Assembly (NCBI GenBank): GCA_028292285.1
Contig: JAQGMP010000397.1
Coordinates: 1 to 39,053, forward strand
Direction of reading: 5' to 3'
DNA length: 39,053 nt
Source of the DNA: Variovorax sp.
GTDB lineage: Bacteria; Pseudomonadota; Gammaproteobacteria; Burkholderiales; Burkholderiaceae_C
Shown here: in pieces, positions 15,854 through 24,374 of the stretch
Layout of the letters: every line of letters starts with the position of its first letter
Position numbering within the stretch: the first letter of the stretch is position 1
Program-made: the position numbers and the translations under genes
Notes under the pieces: generated by a model
Databases searched by the model: none
The model's input: the letters and a program-made list of their open reading frames with translations, nothing else
What the model was told of the DNA's origin: nothing

Positions 15854-17506
15854 ATGAACACGATTGCCTCCGACACCCTACCGTCACCTGTCGCCCGGCC
15901 AGCGGGGCTGGATGAGGGCCATGATGAATCTCATGTGATGCCCAACGGTTGGCGTCGCTGGCTGTACGCCACCGATCACAAGGACATTGGCACCATGTAC
16001 CTGCTATTCAGTCTCACCATGCTGATGGTGGGCGGGTTGCTGGCGATGTTCATACGCGCTGAGCTGTTCCAGCCGGGGCTGCAATTGTTCAACCCCGAGG
16101 TCTACAACCAATTCGTGACGATCCACGGGTTGGTGATGGTCTTCGGGGCCATCATGCCGGCCTTCGTGGGGTTCGCGAACTGGATGATTCCACTGCAGAT
16201 CGGAGCTTCCGACATGGCATTCGCGCGCCTCAACAACTTCAGCTTCTGGCTGCTGCCACCTGCCGGTCTTTTGCTTGTGGCGCCCTTCTTCATGGACATC
16301 GGCTCGATCGGCTCGGGTTGGACGCTTTATCCGCCGTTGAGCCTGCAGATGGGGCCGGCCATGGATTTCGCCATCTTTGCCGTTCACATCATGGGCGCGA
16401 GCTCGATCATGGGCTCCATCAACATCATTGTGACGGTGCTCAACATGCGCGCGCCACGAATGACGTTGATGAAGATGCCACTGTTTTGCTGGACGTGGCT
16501 GGTCACGGCCTATCTGTTGATAGCCGTGATGCCCGTGTTGGCAGGGGCGGTGACGATGACGTTAACGGACCGCCATTTCGGAACCACCTTCTTCGTCCCG
16601 TCGGGCGGCGGCGATCCCGTCCTGTTCCAGCACATCTTCTGGTTCTTCGGGCATCCGGAGGTCTACATCATGATCCTGCCGGCGTTCGGCATCATCAGCC
16701 AGGTGGTACCCGCGTTCTCGCGCAAGAGGCTCTTCGGGTACCAGTCAATGGTGTATGCGACGGGGGCCATCGCCCTGCTTTCGTTCATCGTCTGGGCCCA
16801 CCACATGTTCACCACCGCCATGCCGCTGACGGGCCAGCTGTTCTTCATGTATGCCACCATGCTGGTGGCCGTGCCCACCGCGGTGAAGGTCTTCAACTGG
16901 GTCGCCACCATGTGGCAGGGTTCCATCACCATGGAAACTCCCATGCTGTTCGCGGTCGGCTTCATCTTCGTGTTCAGCCTGGGCGGGTTCACCGGGCTGA
17001 TCCTGTCGATCGCTCCGATAGACATCCAGCTGCACGACACACACTATGTCGTCGCGCACTTTCACTACGTGCTTGTCGCGGACTCCCTGTTCGCGATGTT
17101 CTCCGGGTTCTACTACTGGGTGCCAAAGTGGACCGGAGTCATGTACCGCGAGCGGCGCGGGCAGGTGCACTTCTGGGTGTCTCTGGTGAGCTTTAATGTC
17201 GCGTTCTTCCCGCTGCACTTTCTTGGTCTCGCGGGGATGCCTAGGCGCTATGCCGACTATCCGATGCAGTTCGCCGACTTCAACATGGTCGCGAGCGTCG
17301 GCGCTTTCGCGTTCGGCTTGGCGCAGGTCTACTTCGTCCTGTTCATCGTCATTCCCGCGCTTCTTAAACGCGGGGAGAAAGCGCCAGCCAAGCCTTGGGA
17401 CGGGGCCGAAGGCCTGGAGTGGGAAGTGCCTTCGCCCGCGCCATTTCATACCTTCGAAGTGCCGCCGCGGCTCGACGCGACGGCCACTCGCATATTGGCG
17501 GATTAA
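15854..17506 (+). CDS. ctaD: Cytochrome c oxidase subunit I (aa3-type)
   Basis: 550 residues, about twelve transmembrane helices. All metal ligands are visible: the low-spin haem ligand in IHGLVMVFG, the CuB histidine and cross-linked tyrosine in GHPEVYIMI, the WAHHMFT pair and the haem ligands in VAHFHYVL. The D-channel aspartate (GASDMAF) and the E of GHPE are kept, so it should be a proton-pumping A-type oxidase subunit in the inner membrane. I start at the ATG at 15854 (MNTIASDTLP); the track's N-terminal extension is arginine-rich and overlaps the divergent gene. No subunit II, III or assembly genes are present in the window, which is unusual because ctaC-ctaD-ctaG-ctaE normally cluster. 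Confidence 0.95.
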   Translation: MNTIASDTLPSPVARPAGLDEGHDESHVMPNGWRRWLYATDHKDIGTMYLLFSLTMLMVGGLLAMFIRAELFQPGLQLFNPEVYNQFVTIHGLVMVFGAIMPAFVGFANWMIPLQIGASDMAFARLNNFSFWLLPPAGLLLVAPFFMDIGSIGSGWTLYPPLSLQMGPAMDFAIFAVHIMGASSIMGSINIIVTVLNMRAPRMTLMKMPLFCWTWLVTAYLLIAVMPVLAGAVTMTLTDRHFGTTFFVPSGGGDPVLFQHIFWFFGHPEVYIMILPAFGIISQVVPAFSRKRLFGYQSMVYATGAIALLSFIVWAHHMFTTAMPLTGQLFFMYATMLVAVPTAVKVFNWVATMWQGSITMETPMLFAVGFIFVFSLGGFTGLILSIAPIDIQLHDTHYVVAHFHYVLVADSLFAMFSGFYYWVPKWTGVMYRERRGQVHFWVSLVSFNVAFFPLHFLGLAGMPRRYADYPMQFADFNMVASVGAFAFGLAQVYFVLFIVIPALLKRGEKAPAKPWDGAEGLEWEVPSPAPFHTFEVPPRLDATATRILAD

Positions 17507-17508
17507 GA

Positions 17509-17539
17509 GGGGCCCCGACAGGAGAGAAAGTCGGGTCCC
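17509..17539 (+). terminator. Hairpin downstream of ctaD
   Basis: GGGGCCCCGAC and GTCGGGTCCC, ten bases apart, can pair with six consecutive base pairs plus three more beyond one mismatch, three bases after the ctaD stop. There is no T-run, so it is at best a weak or Rho-assisted terminator or an mRNA-stabilising stem. Confidence 0.4.
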
Positions 17540-17719
17540 GGCTGCCGAGTCCCGGCCGCCGATCGCCTCAGAGTCCCCGGCAGCCTGAAAGCCGCAATGC
17601 TAGCCCTCGCTCGCCGGCGCGTAGTCCATCGCCCAGACGCCGACGCCCACAAGGCCTTCGAGTCGACGCACCCCGCGGGCAGTGCCAGCGGGCGTCGCGG
17701 ACGCTCGCTCGGTCGGACG

Positions 17720-18298
17720 TCACATCTTGCTCATCGTGCGTGCGTGCTCCAAGTGGCCCTGCACGATGGGGAGCATCTTCGTTGCAAGCGCCTTGACCTC
17801 CAAATCCTTGGCTGTCGACTGCGTTTTTTGCAGTAACTTTGCCGTGGCTTCGTGGTCGCTCACTCCGGACTGTTTCACATACTGCGTATCGAAAGTCTTG
17901 CCGCTCAAGGCTTTCAGCTCGACGGCCATCGCTTTGTGCTTGATGTCAGGATCGTTGGGCGCTTCGAACCCTTTTGATTGCGCCAGCGCCTGCACGTCGC
18001 CAAGTCCCTTGGTATGGTCGTCCACCATCATCTGAGCGAATTTCTTGACATCCGCGTTCTGTGATTTCTCCAACGCCAGTTTGCCCGCCGCGATCTCCGC
18101 GGCGTTGGCCTGTGCGATGTCTTTGAGCATCCCCTCGTCCGCGCGGGACAACTTCAACGTCGCTCCGCTGTCGGCCTGCGCTCCGGACTTTGGCGCGGCC
18201 TGCGTCTGGGCGGTGGCGGTGCCGACACTCAGCGCGCATGCAGCGCCCAGCGCCGCAGCCGCGATCACAGTCATGGATCGATTCTTGATGGTATGCAT
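17720..18298 (-). CDS. DUF4142 periplasmic protein
   Basis: 192 residues. A signal peptide (MHTIKNRSMTVIAAAALGAA..., likely cleaved after TATAQ) is followed by a helical bundle with the DUF4142 features: DIAQANAAEIAAGKLALEKS, KKFAQMMVDDHTK and HLEHARTM. The family is a ferritin-like or helical-bundle periplasmic protein of unknown function, often abundant in soil proteobacteria. The start at 18298 has AGAGGAG seven bases upstream. It lies alone on the reverse strand. Confidence 0.9.
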   Translation of the reverse strand: MHTIKNRSMTVIAAAALGAACALSVGTATAQTQAAPKSGAQADSGATLKLSRADEGMLKDIAQANAAEIAAGKLALEKSQNADVKKFAQMMVDDHTKGLGDVQALAQSKGFEAPNDPDIKHKAMAVELKALSGKTFDTQYVKQSGVSDHEATAKLLQKTQSTAKDLEVKALATKMLPIVQGHLEHARTMSKM

Positions 18299-18877
18299 AA
18301 CGAACTCCTCTGTTAAAAAAGAAGAGTTGTGATTCGTTCTGGCGGCTTCTTTGTAAGACCTTTGCGCAAAAGCATGCACGCGCAGTGCTGTGCGCCCGAC
18401 TGGCGTACGCGGGAGGCCGCGAGCAACGCGCCTGCGGCGAGGACCGTGCCGGCGGAAGCCAGAAGCTCAGGGCAATGCGACTAGATTGCGCGCACAGGAA
18501 TGTGCTCCGTCGCACGAGGCATGGCCCGGGACCTTTGCGATCTCCAGGAGCACCCCCGTTAGAAATCCGAGGCCGTGCGCCTGCACTGACGTTCGCTTCG
18601 GTTGGTGGGCAACTGCGGCGTTGATCGTGGACTCCGATGGATTGCTATCGCAGCGCAATTTCCCACATCCGAAGTAAAACCCCGACGGGGCGCTCACGCT
18701 TTGTGGAAGCTGTCGCCCCGCGTTGAAGATGCTTTGGTTTGGGCAACGGCTTCGGCCCGGATGAAGTGGCAGGCATGAGCCAGCGGGCGGACGCAAGACC
18801 AAAGCCGGCGAAATCGAGCTGAATCGCCGGTCCCGTTCACTGCGATACGCACCTCGCTAACGGCCAGGGGTGCAGAA
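18299..18877. other. Spacer upstream of divergent genes
   Basis: About 580 bases between the DUF4142 gene and the kinase gene. I see no convincing ORF on either strand. It may contain promoters for both genes, but I find no clear -35/-10 pair. Confidence 0.45.
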
Positions 18878-20071
18878 GTGGTATTGGTACGATCGGTCAT
18901 GCGCAATCAGCGCATGTCACCCATCGAGGTTCGGATGCGACTGGCAGATTTCATTGAGCAGAACATCGAAGCGGTTGTGGACGGCGCGGAAGAATTCGCG
19001 CGCACGCTGGAGCCGGCCGCAAGGCATCTGGATGAGGAGGCTCTGCGCGACCACATGCCGATGATCCTGCAGGCCGTCGCGCTGGACCTGCGTTCGCAGC
19101 AATCGCCGCCGGCCAGGCGTCTGAAGTCGCTAGGCCAGCCGCCGCGCCCGCCTGGTGCGCCGGAGACGGCCGCGCAGACGCACGCCTTGCTGCGCGCGAA
19201 GGCGGGCTTCGAAATCGAGCAGCTGGTGGCCGAATACCGCGCATTGCGCGCCTCCGTGCTGCGCCTTTGGCTAGGCGACGCACAGCACTTCAGCGGTGAG
19301 GCGTCCGAGGACATCGTGCGTTTCAACGAAGCCATCGATCAGGCTGTTGCCGAGTCAGTGGCGTTTTACACAGCCGAGGTGGATCGATGGCGGCACGTGT
19401 TCCTGGGCGTGCTGGGACACGACCTGCGCGGACCGCTCAATGCCATCCTGTTGACGTCCGAACTGCTGTCGCGCATGACCACCCGGGAGCCACTTTCCCG
19501 CCACACCATGCGACTCATCCAGAGCGGCAAGCGCATGAAAACGCTGCTGGACGACCTGCTCGACTTCAGCAGGGCCTCGCTCGGGCTGGGCATCGGCGTG
19601 CGCAGAATGACCGCAGATCTTGCGGGCCCCTGCGAGGAAGAGGTCGACGTGCTGCGCGCCGCCCTGCCCGACACGCCGATCAGCTTTGATGTGGAGGGCG
19701 ACACATCGGGGACATTCGACGTCTCGCGCGTGCGCGAGGTGCTTGGCAATCTCGTAGGTAACGCGGCGAAATATGGCACGCCGGGCGCCACCGTAGCCGT
19801 CCGCCTGACGGGCGACGCCGACGGCGTGCAACTGTCCGTTGAGAATGCGGGCGACCCCATACCGGGAGACGCGGTCCCCCAACTTTTCGAGCCCTTGCGC
19901 CGGGGGGCGCCGTCCGAGCCACTGGGCGACCGCGCCAATTTGGGCCTCGGGCTGTTCATCGTGCGCGAGATCGCGCGAGCCCACGGCGGCGACATCGTCG
20001 CCGTGTCAGCGGAGGGCAAGACGCGATTCACCATGCGCCTGCCCCATACGTCCGACGCCCCAGACAGCTGA
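18878..20071 (+). CDS. Sensor histidine kinase with N-terminal RsbRD-like domain
   Basis: 397 residues. The N-terminal ~160 residues (RLADFIEQNIEAVVDGAEEF, LRDHMPMILQAVALDLRS) match the RsbRD N-terminal domain also found in stressosome proteins. There follow a HisKA domain (LGVLGHDLRGPLNAILLTSELL), an N-box (LGNLVGNAAKYGTPG) and the ATP-lid region with GLGLFIVREIARAHGG. The G1 box is the degenerate NAGDPIPGDAVP found in this subfamily. It has no transmembrane segment, so it is a cytoplasmic kinase. The start is ambiguous: GTG 18878 has AGGGG about nine bases upstream, while ATG 18899 and 18914 are also possible. No response regulator gene is adjacent. Confidence 0.88.
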   Translation: MVLVRSVMRNQRMSPIEVRMRLADFIEQNIEAVVDGAEEFARTLEPAARHLDEEALRDHMPMILQAVALDLRSQQSPPARRLKSLGQPPRPPGAPETAAQTHALLRAKAGFEIEQLVAEYRALRASVLRLWLGDAQHFSGEASEDIVRFNEAIDQAVAESVAFYTAEVDRWRHVFLGVLGHDLRGPLNAILLTSELLSRMTTREPLSRHTMRLIQSGKRMKTLLDDLLDFSRASLGLGIGVRRMTADLAGPCEEEVDVLRAALPDTPISFDVEGDTSGTFDVSRVREVLGNLVGNAAKYGTPGATVAVRLTGDADGVQLSVENAGDPIPGDAVPQLFEPLRRGAPSEPLGDRANLGLGLFIVREIARAHGGDIVAVSAEGKTRFTMRLPHTSDAPDS

Positions 20072-20278
20072 GTGGGCGCCCTTGGGCTCTCGGCTCTCGG
20101 CGCTCGTGGCGCCGGTGTGCCAGCTTGTCGGCTCGGCCCTGATGCTGGCAGCCACGCACGCCGCCGGGACACCTGTCGAAGTCTCTGATTCGGCGGCGTT
20201 GCTGGCGGCTCCAGCAACTCTCAGGCGCGCGGTGAGTCCGTAGCGACGGACCGGATACCAGGTCGCCCGAAGGGCCTC

Positions 20279-20776
20279 CTATACGGTGGCGCCGCTCAAC
20301 TCAGCCATCAACTCTTCCTTGCGTGTCTGCAGTTGGTCCCGCATCCCGACAAGATCCAACTTGCGGGCGGCGCGGGCCTTGGTGAAGATATCGCCCCGCT
20401 CCTCCTTGACATGGTGATCGATGTACTCACCCAGCACGGTCACCTTGGCGTCGAACTTGTCGTCGACATCCGTTGCTTCCTTGATCTGGGCGATCAGGTC
20501 CTTGGCGCTCGCGTGCTCGACCTCCGCCTCGTCCAGCAGATCGGTTTCCTTGATGGCCTCCCGCAGAGCGGGATAGAAGATTTCTTCCTCGATTTGCGCA
20601 TGCACCGTCAGCTCCGTGCATATCTGTTCAGCGAGGTCGCGCTTTTTCTGCGAAGCGCTTGCCGCCTTGGACTTGGTGAGCTCTTCGTAGTCCTTGAACA
20701 TCTTTTTGACCTTGCGGTGGTCCGCGTCAAGGAGGCTGCAGGCATCGGGCTGGCTTCGAGGGGTGGTGGCTGGCAT
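20279..20776 (-). CDS. Hemerythrin HHE-domain protein
   Basis: 165 residues. The four-helix hemerythrin ligands are visible: His in LLDADHRKV, HAQIEEEIFYP (HxxxE), EVEHAS and IDHHVKEERGDIF. Such proteins bind a di-iron centre and respond to O2, NO or reactive oxygen. The start at 20776 (MPATTPRSQPDACSL) is used because similarity begins there, and a CGGAG stretch lies about eight bases before it; the upstream extension is low-complexity. It is convergent with the histidine kinase gene. It may be a cytoplasmic O2 or stress sensor or iron store. Confidence 0.9.
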   Translation of the reverse strand: MPATTPRSQPDACSLLDADHRKVKKMFKDYEELTKSKAASASQKKRDLAEQICTELTVHAQIEEEIFYPALREAIKETDLLDEAEVEHASAKDLIAQIKEATDVDDKFDAKVTVLGEYIDHHVKEERGDIFTKARAARKLDLVGMRDQLQTRKEELMAELSGATV

Positions 20777-21480
20777 CGTGGGACTCCGGTTTGAACAATT
20801 AGCGGGAACACAACTTTTCGTCAGATGTTCCGGCGCGTCTGTAGGAAAGCGTCGCCATGAAGTTCCAGACAGCGCACGAAAGGCGCGCACACAGTTGCGG
20901 CATCCGCCGGGATACCTCCGGGTTCTCACTTCATGCTTTGCAGCTCGCTCTCATCCGCGTGTCGAGCAAGCCATGCGCATCGTTCGGCGATCCTGAATCG
21001 GCATTTGCATCGCGCGGGGTTTGTTGGGGTGGATCGTCTTGGATGGACCGTCACTGGGAGGGCGGGGCATGGCGTTCGTCGGGCAGGTGGGCGCTCAACT
21101 AAAAGTTCAAGGCATCCGCCGTCGGAGATGGCTCTGGCAGCATGAAGGTGCAAGGCACGCTGTGCCCGGAATCCGGGCGCGAGGCAGCCGGGATCTCGCC
21201 TCCGCACCGCGGCGGGCCGCGTTCAAGCGTGCGGCGCCCAACATGCCTTTGAATCGCGCTTGAGCCGCGCGCGAGGCTGCGCTTCAATGCAGGGAATCGA
21301 ACGGGCGACCAGCACGCGAGCTCCCGTGTGCGTCTGGCATTGGGCTATCAAGCCCGCCTGAACTCGCGGCCACGGCTGCAACGCTTCCAAATGCCTCGCG
21401 CCGGCCGACCGGTGTTGATGAAGAAGGCCTACGCCGCGGCCATGCCGCCGCCAAACACTGCTCGTTTTGAGGAGATCGTT
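20777..21480. other. Long spacer without a recognisable gene
   Basis: About 700 bases. Open frames on both strands are short, overlap and are rich in arginine, proline and serine. No family motif, RNA gene or repeat was found. Confidence 0.45.
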
Positions 21481-21768
21481 ATGCCCGCATCCGAGAAAAG
21501 CGCACCGGGCGACATCAACTTGTCGAAGCCCGCCGAAAGTGCGATGGACCAAACGTCCGAGGCTCCCAGTGGGATCGATGCCCAGATGGCACCGGGACCG
21601 CGCTCGCAAGGCGCGAAACCTTCCGATGTCGAGACTGATCCGCAGGGTCGAGAGCAAAGAATCCGGGAGGCCGCGTATGCGGCTTACGAGCGCCGCGGCC
21701 CGGGCCCCGGCAACGAGATCGACGACTGGCTCGAAGCTGAACGGTCGGTAGACACCCAGGCTTCCTGA
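21481..21768 (+). CDS. DUF2934 domain protein
   Basis: 95 residues. The C-terminal motif RIREAAYAAYERRGPGPGNE then IDDWLEAE is a canonical DUF2934 segment; the N-terminal half is disordered, rich in A/P/S. The start at 21481 has GAGGAG upstream. It is the second DUF2934 copy in the window and much closer to the family consensus than the one at 1.0 kb. Function is unknown. Confidence 0.85.
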   Translation: MPASEKSAPGDINLSKPAESAMDQTSEAPSGIDAQMAPGPRSQGAKPSDVETDPQGREQRIREAAYAAYERRGPGPGNEIDDWLEAERSVDTQAS

Positions 21769-22352
21769 GCATCCCGCGCCGCGTTAGGACGCGCGGGCAC
21801 ACGGGGCCCACGCTGGGCCGCGTTCGAATGTTCGCGTGCCCGACACTGGTACCGCAGAACCAAGTTTTTGCATGCGGCGCAGCCGCCTCCCGGCTAGCGA
21901 AAGAAGGGAGCCCCGTCGTGCAGCCCGATGGTCCGCAGGAGTCCCGTTAGCTGCTTGTCGAGGCGGCGAGCGCGGACGGCGCGTTCAGCGAACCCTTCGT
22001 CACGCGATCGCGCGCGACGGAGCGACGCGACGCAGAGGCGCGAAAACGCGAGCGACGCGCCCTCGCCCAATCTTGCAAGGTATGCCCGGGGCGTCTATGG
22101 GGTTCCGGGGCGCGCCTCGTGGCACCACGCATTGCTGATGAATGGGAGACACACACTCTCGCTCCAGGCTCGCCGTCGCGGGGTACCGATTCAGGTGACA
22201 CTACAGCAGGGTTCGTGGACCGATGCCTTTTCCTCCGCGCTTCGCGCGAAATTTAATCGCTTTTGGAAAGGTCGGCGAGGCTCGAAAATCCTTCCCTTGC
22301 CGCGGTGAGCCCGAGCGCAACGAGTCCCCCTTACCTTTCAGGAGAGCGCCAA
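21769..22352. other. Spacer without a recognisable gene
   Basis: About 580 bases. Forward ORFs here are arginine-rich low-complexity frames. It ends in the leader of the binding-protein gene, with an A/T-richer patch near 22250 that may hold its promoter; I could not assign boxes. Confidence 0.45.
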
Positions 22353-23246
22353 ATGAAATTTTCTTTTTCGATGTCCGTCGGCCTGGTTGCAGCCTTGGCT
22401 TGCTGCGCCGCGATCGCGCAAAACGACACCCTGGCAAAGATCAAGGCCAGCGGCACCGTGCAGATTGGTGGCCGCGACAGCCAGGTTCCGTTTTCGTACA
22501 AACCTGTCGGTGGCGGAGATCCGGTCGGCTTCACCAACGATATCTGCCTGAAGATCGTGGATGCCATCAAAGCCAAGCTCGACATGGCCGACATCAAGGT
22601 GAACTACACGATTCTGACCTCGACCAACCGCATTCCGCTGCTGACCAACGGCACGGTCGACCTCGATTGCGCCACCACGACCAACACTGTGCAACGCCAA
22701 CAGCAGGTGGCATTCGCTCCCAGTCACTTCGTCACGAACATCACCGCCGCCGTGAAGAAGACGTCGGGTATCAACACGCTGTCCGACCTCAGCGGCAAGA
22801 AAGTCTCGACGGTGTCCGGCAGCACCGGCGTGCAGCTTTTGCGTGGGTACCGAAAGAGCGAAAACATCGAAGTCGAGGAGCTGGCGGCCAAGGACACGGC
22901 CGATGGGTTCCTGCTCATGGCATCGGACCGCACCGTCGCGTATATCCTCGACGACGTGCAGTTGGCAGGGCTGATCGCGACCTCGCCGAACCCTGGCGAC
23001 TTCAAGATTCTGACAAAGGAATCACTGCGCCAGGAGCCATACGGAATCATGTACCGCAAGGACGATCCGCAGTTCAAGGAGCTGGTCGACAAAACGGTGA
23101 CAGACCTGATGAAATCCGGTGCGGTCGACCAGATCTATGCCAAGTGGTTCACCAAGCCGATTCCCCCGACCAACGCGAATTTGAACTTCCCGATGACGGA
23201 CGTCGTGAAGGAGCTCTACAGGAATCCAAACAACAAGGGCGTCTGA
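22353..23246 (+). CDS. Amino-acid ABC transporter substrate-binding protein (GltI-like)
   Basis: 297 residues. A Sec signal peptide (MKFSFSMSVGLVAALACCAAIAQ) is followed by a type II periplasmic binding fold of the SBP_bac_3 family. Segments include LAKIKASGTVQIGGRDSQVP, FTNDICLKIVDAI, NGTVDLDCATTTNT, LSDLSGKKVSTVSGSTG and GIMYRKDDPQFKELVDKTV. The DCATTTNT stretch is typical of the glutamate/aspartate (GltI) group. The start at 22353 has CAGGAG upstream; the N-terminal extension in the track ORF is not supported. No permease or ATPase gene follows; a LysR gene lies convergent 60 bases away, so it must use a transporter encoded elsewhere. Confidence 0.92.
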   Translation: MKFSFSMSVGLVAALACCAAIAQNDTLAKIKASGTVQIGGRDSQVPFSYKPVGGGDPVGFTNDICLKIVDAIKAKLDMADIKVNYTILTSTNRIPLLTNGTVDLDCATTTNTVQRQQQVAFAPSHFVTNITAAVKKTSGINTLSDLSGKKVSTVSGSTGVQLLRGYRKSENIEVEELAAKDTADGFLLMASDRTVAYILDDVQLAGLIATSPNPGDFKILTKESLRQEPYGIMYRKDDPQFKELVDKTVTDLMKSGAVDQIYAKWFTKPIPPTNANLNFPMTDVVKELYRNPNNKGV

Positions 23247-23306
23247 CCCGCGCCCCCGTCCAGCCCTCCTCCGGCCCTGTCGATGTCGATGGATGCAACG
23301 AACGCG

Positions 23307-24236
23307 TCAGCCTGCAGCCGCGCCATCACCTTCTTCGGCGGCCTGGAACATGCGCGTGAAGTCGCAGGACTCCTGTGCCAGCATGACGATCGACGCCAGC
23401 AGCGAACTGCGGTGCTCGCCCTTGTACATTGCCACATAGGTGACCGGTGGCAGCGCGGGGGTGACCTTGAGGACCTGCAGCGACCCGGCGTCGACCATGC
23501 CGCCGACCGCGCGCTTGGGCAGGTAGCTCACGCCCAGCCCGGCGATCGTCAGGCCGATCAATGCGACCAGGTTGTGAATGACGATCGGATGCGCGGGCTG
23601 CACCCCCAGATCCTTCATCCAGTTGTCATACAGCAACCCGGTGCCGGACCTGCTGCCCTGCAGCAGCATGCGATGACCGGCCAGTTCGTGCAGCCGGATC
23701 GGCCGCTCGCGTGGCAGGAAGCCCGGCTTGCACATCCAGGCGCTCTCGACCTTGCCGACGGCCTTGCTGGGAATACGCGTGTCGGCGAAGGCATCGGGCA
23801 CGACGATCAGGTCCAGCTCGTCGGCCAGCACCTTCTCGCGCAGGTTGACGCTGCTGTCGACATCAGGCTCCAGCGAGACCTTGGGGTAGTACAGCTGGAT
23901 GAGTTCGACCCAGCGTGGAAACCAGGTCATCGCCGTGAGCTCGGTGACGCCGATGCGCACGCGTCGCTCGACCACCTCCACGCGGCTGAACTGCTCGACC
24001 GCTGCGTCGCGCTGACCCAGCAGGCCCTTGGCCAGCAGGAACATCTCCTCTCCCTTGTCGGTCAGGCGCGCCGAGCGCTGCGTCCGGTCGAAGAGTTCGG
24101 TATCAAACACGAGTTCAAGTTCGTGCACCCGCTTGGACACAGCCGACTGGGAGGTGTGCAGCTTGTTGGCGGCGAGGGCGAAGCTGCCCAGCTGTCCGAT
24201 CCAGTACACAGCCTCGAGTTGCTTGAAAGTCATCAT
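23307..24236 (-). CDS. LysR-family transcriptional regulator
   Basis: 309 residues. The N-terminal winged helix (MMTFKQLEAVYWIGQLGSFA, SQSAVSKRVHELE) is followed by the LysR substrate-binding fold (RRVRIGVTELTAMTWFPRW..., ADELDLIVVPD, IAGLGVSYLP). It probably responds to a small ligand and regulates its divergent neighbour, the class-V aminotransferase gene, across the 138-bp intergenic region. It may also act on the convergent binding-protein gene. No specific effector can be read. Confidence 0.93.
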   Translation of the reverse strand: MMTFKQLEAVYWIGQLGSFALAANKLHTSQSAVSKRVHELELVFDTELFDRTQRSARLTDKGEEMFLLAKGLLGQRDAAVEQFSRVEVVERRVRIGVTELTAMTWFPRWVELIQLYYPKVSLEPDVDSSVNLREKVLADELDLIVVPDAFADTRIPSKAVGKVESAWMCKPGFLPRERPIRLHELAGHRMLLQGSRSGTGLLYDNWMKDLGVQPAHPIVIHNLVALIGLTIAGLGVSYLPKRAVGGMVDAGSLQVLKVTPALPPVTYVAMYKGEHRSSLLASIVMLAQESCDFTRMFQAAEEGDGAAAG

Positions 24237-24374
24237 GAAGAGGTGCGCACCGGACGCCTCGAAAAGGCACTTTTGTTCATCTGATCGTACATAGAAGTAT
24301 CGCTTTTGGATTATCGAAGCTGAACGGCGAAGGCTGCCGGAAGAGCCATCCGCCTACCAACACGGAACCTGACC

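Noticed and set aside
24237-24374. LysR T-N11-A-type operator between LysR and the aminotransferase
   Set aside because: Only imperfect dyads (around GTACATAGAAGTAT) are visible; not strong enough to report as a site.
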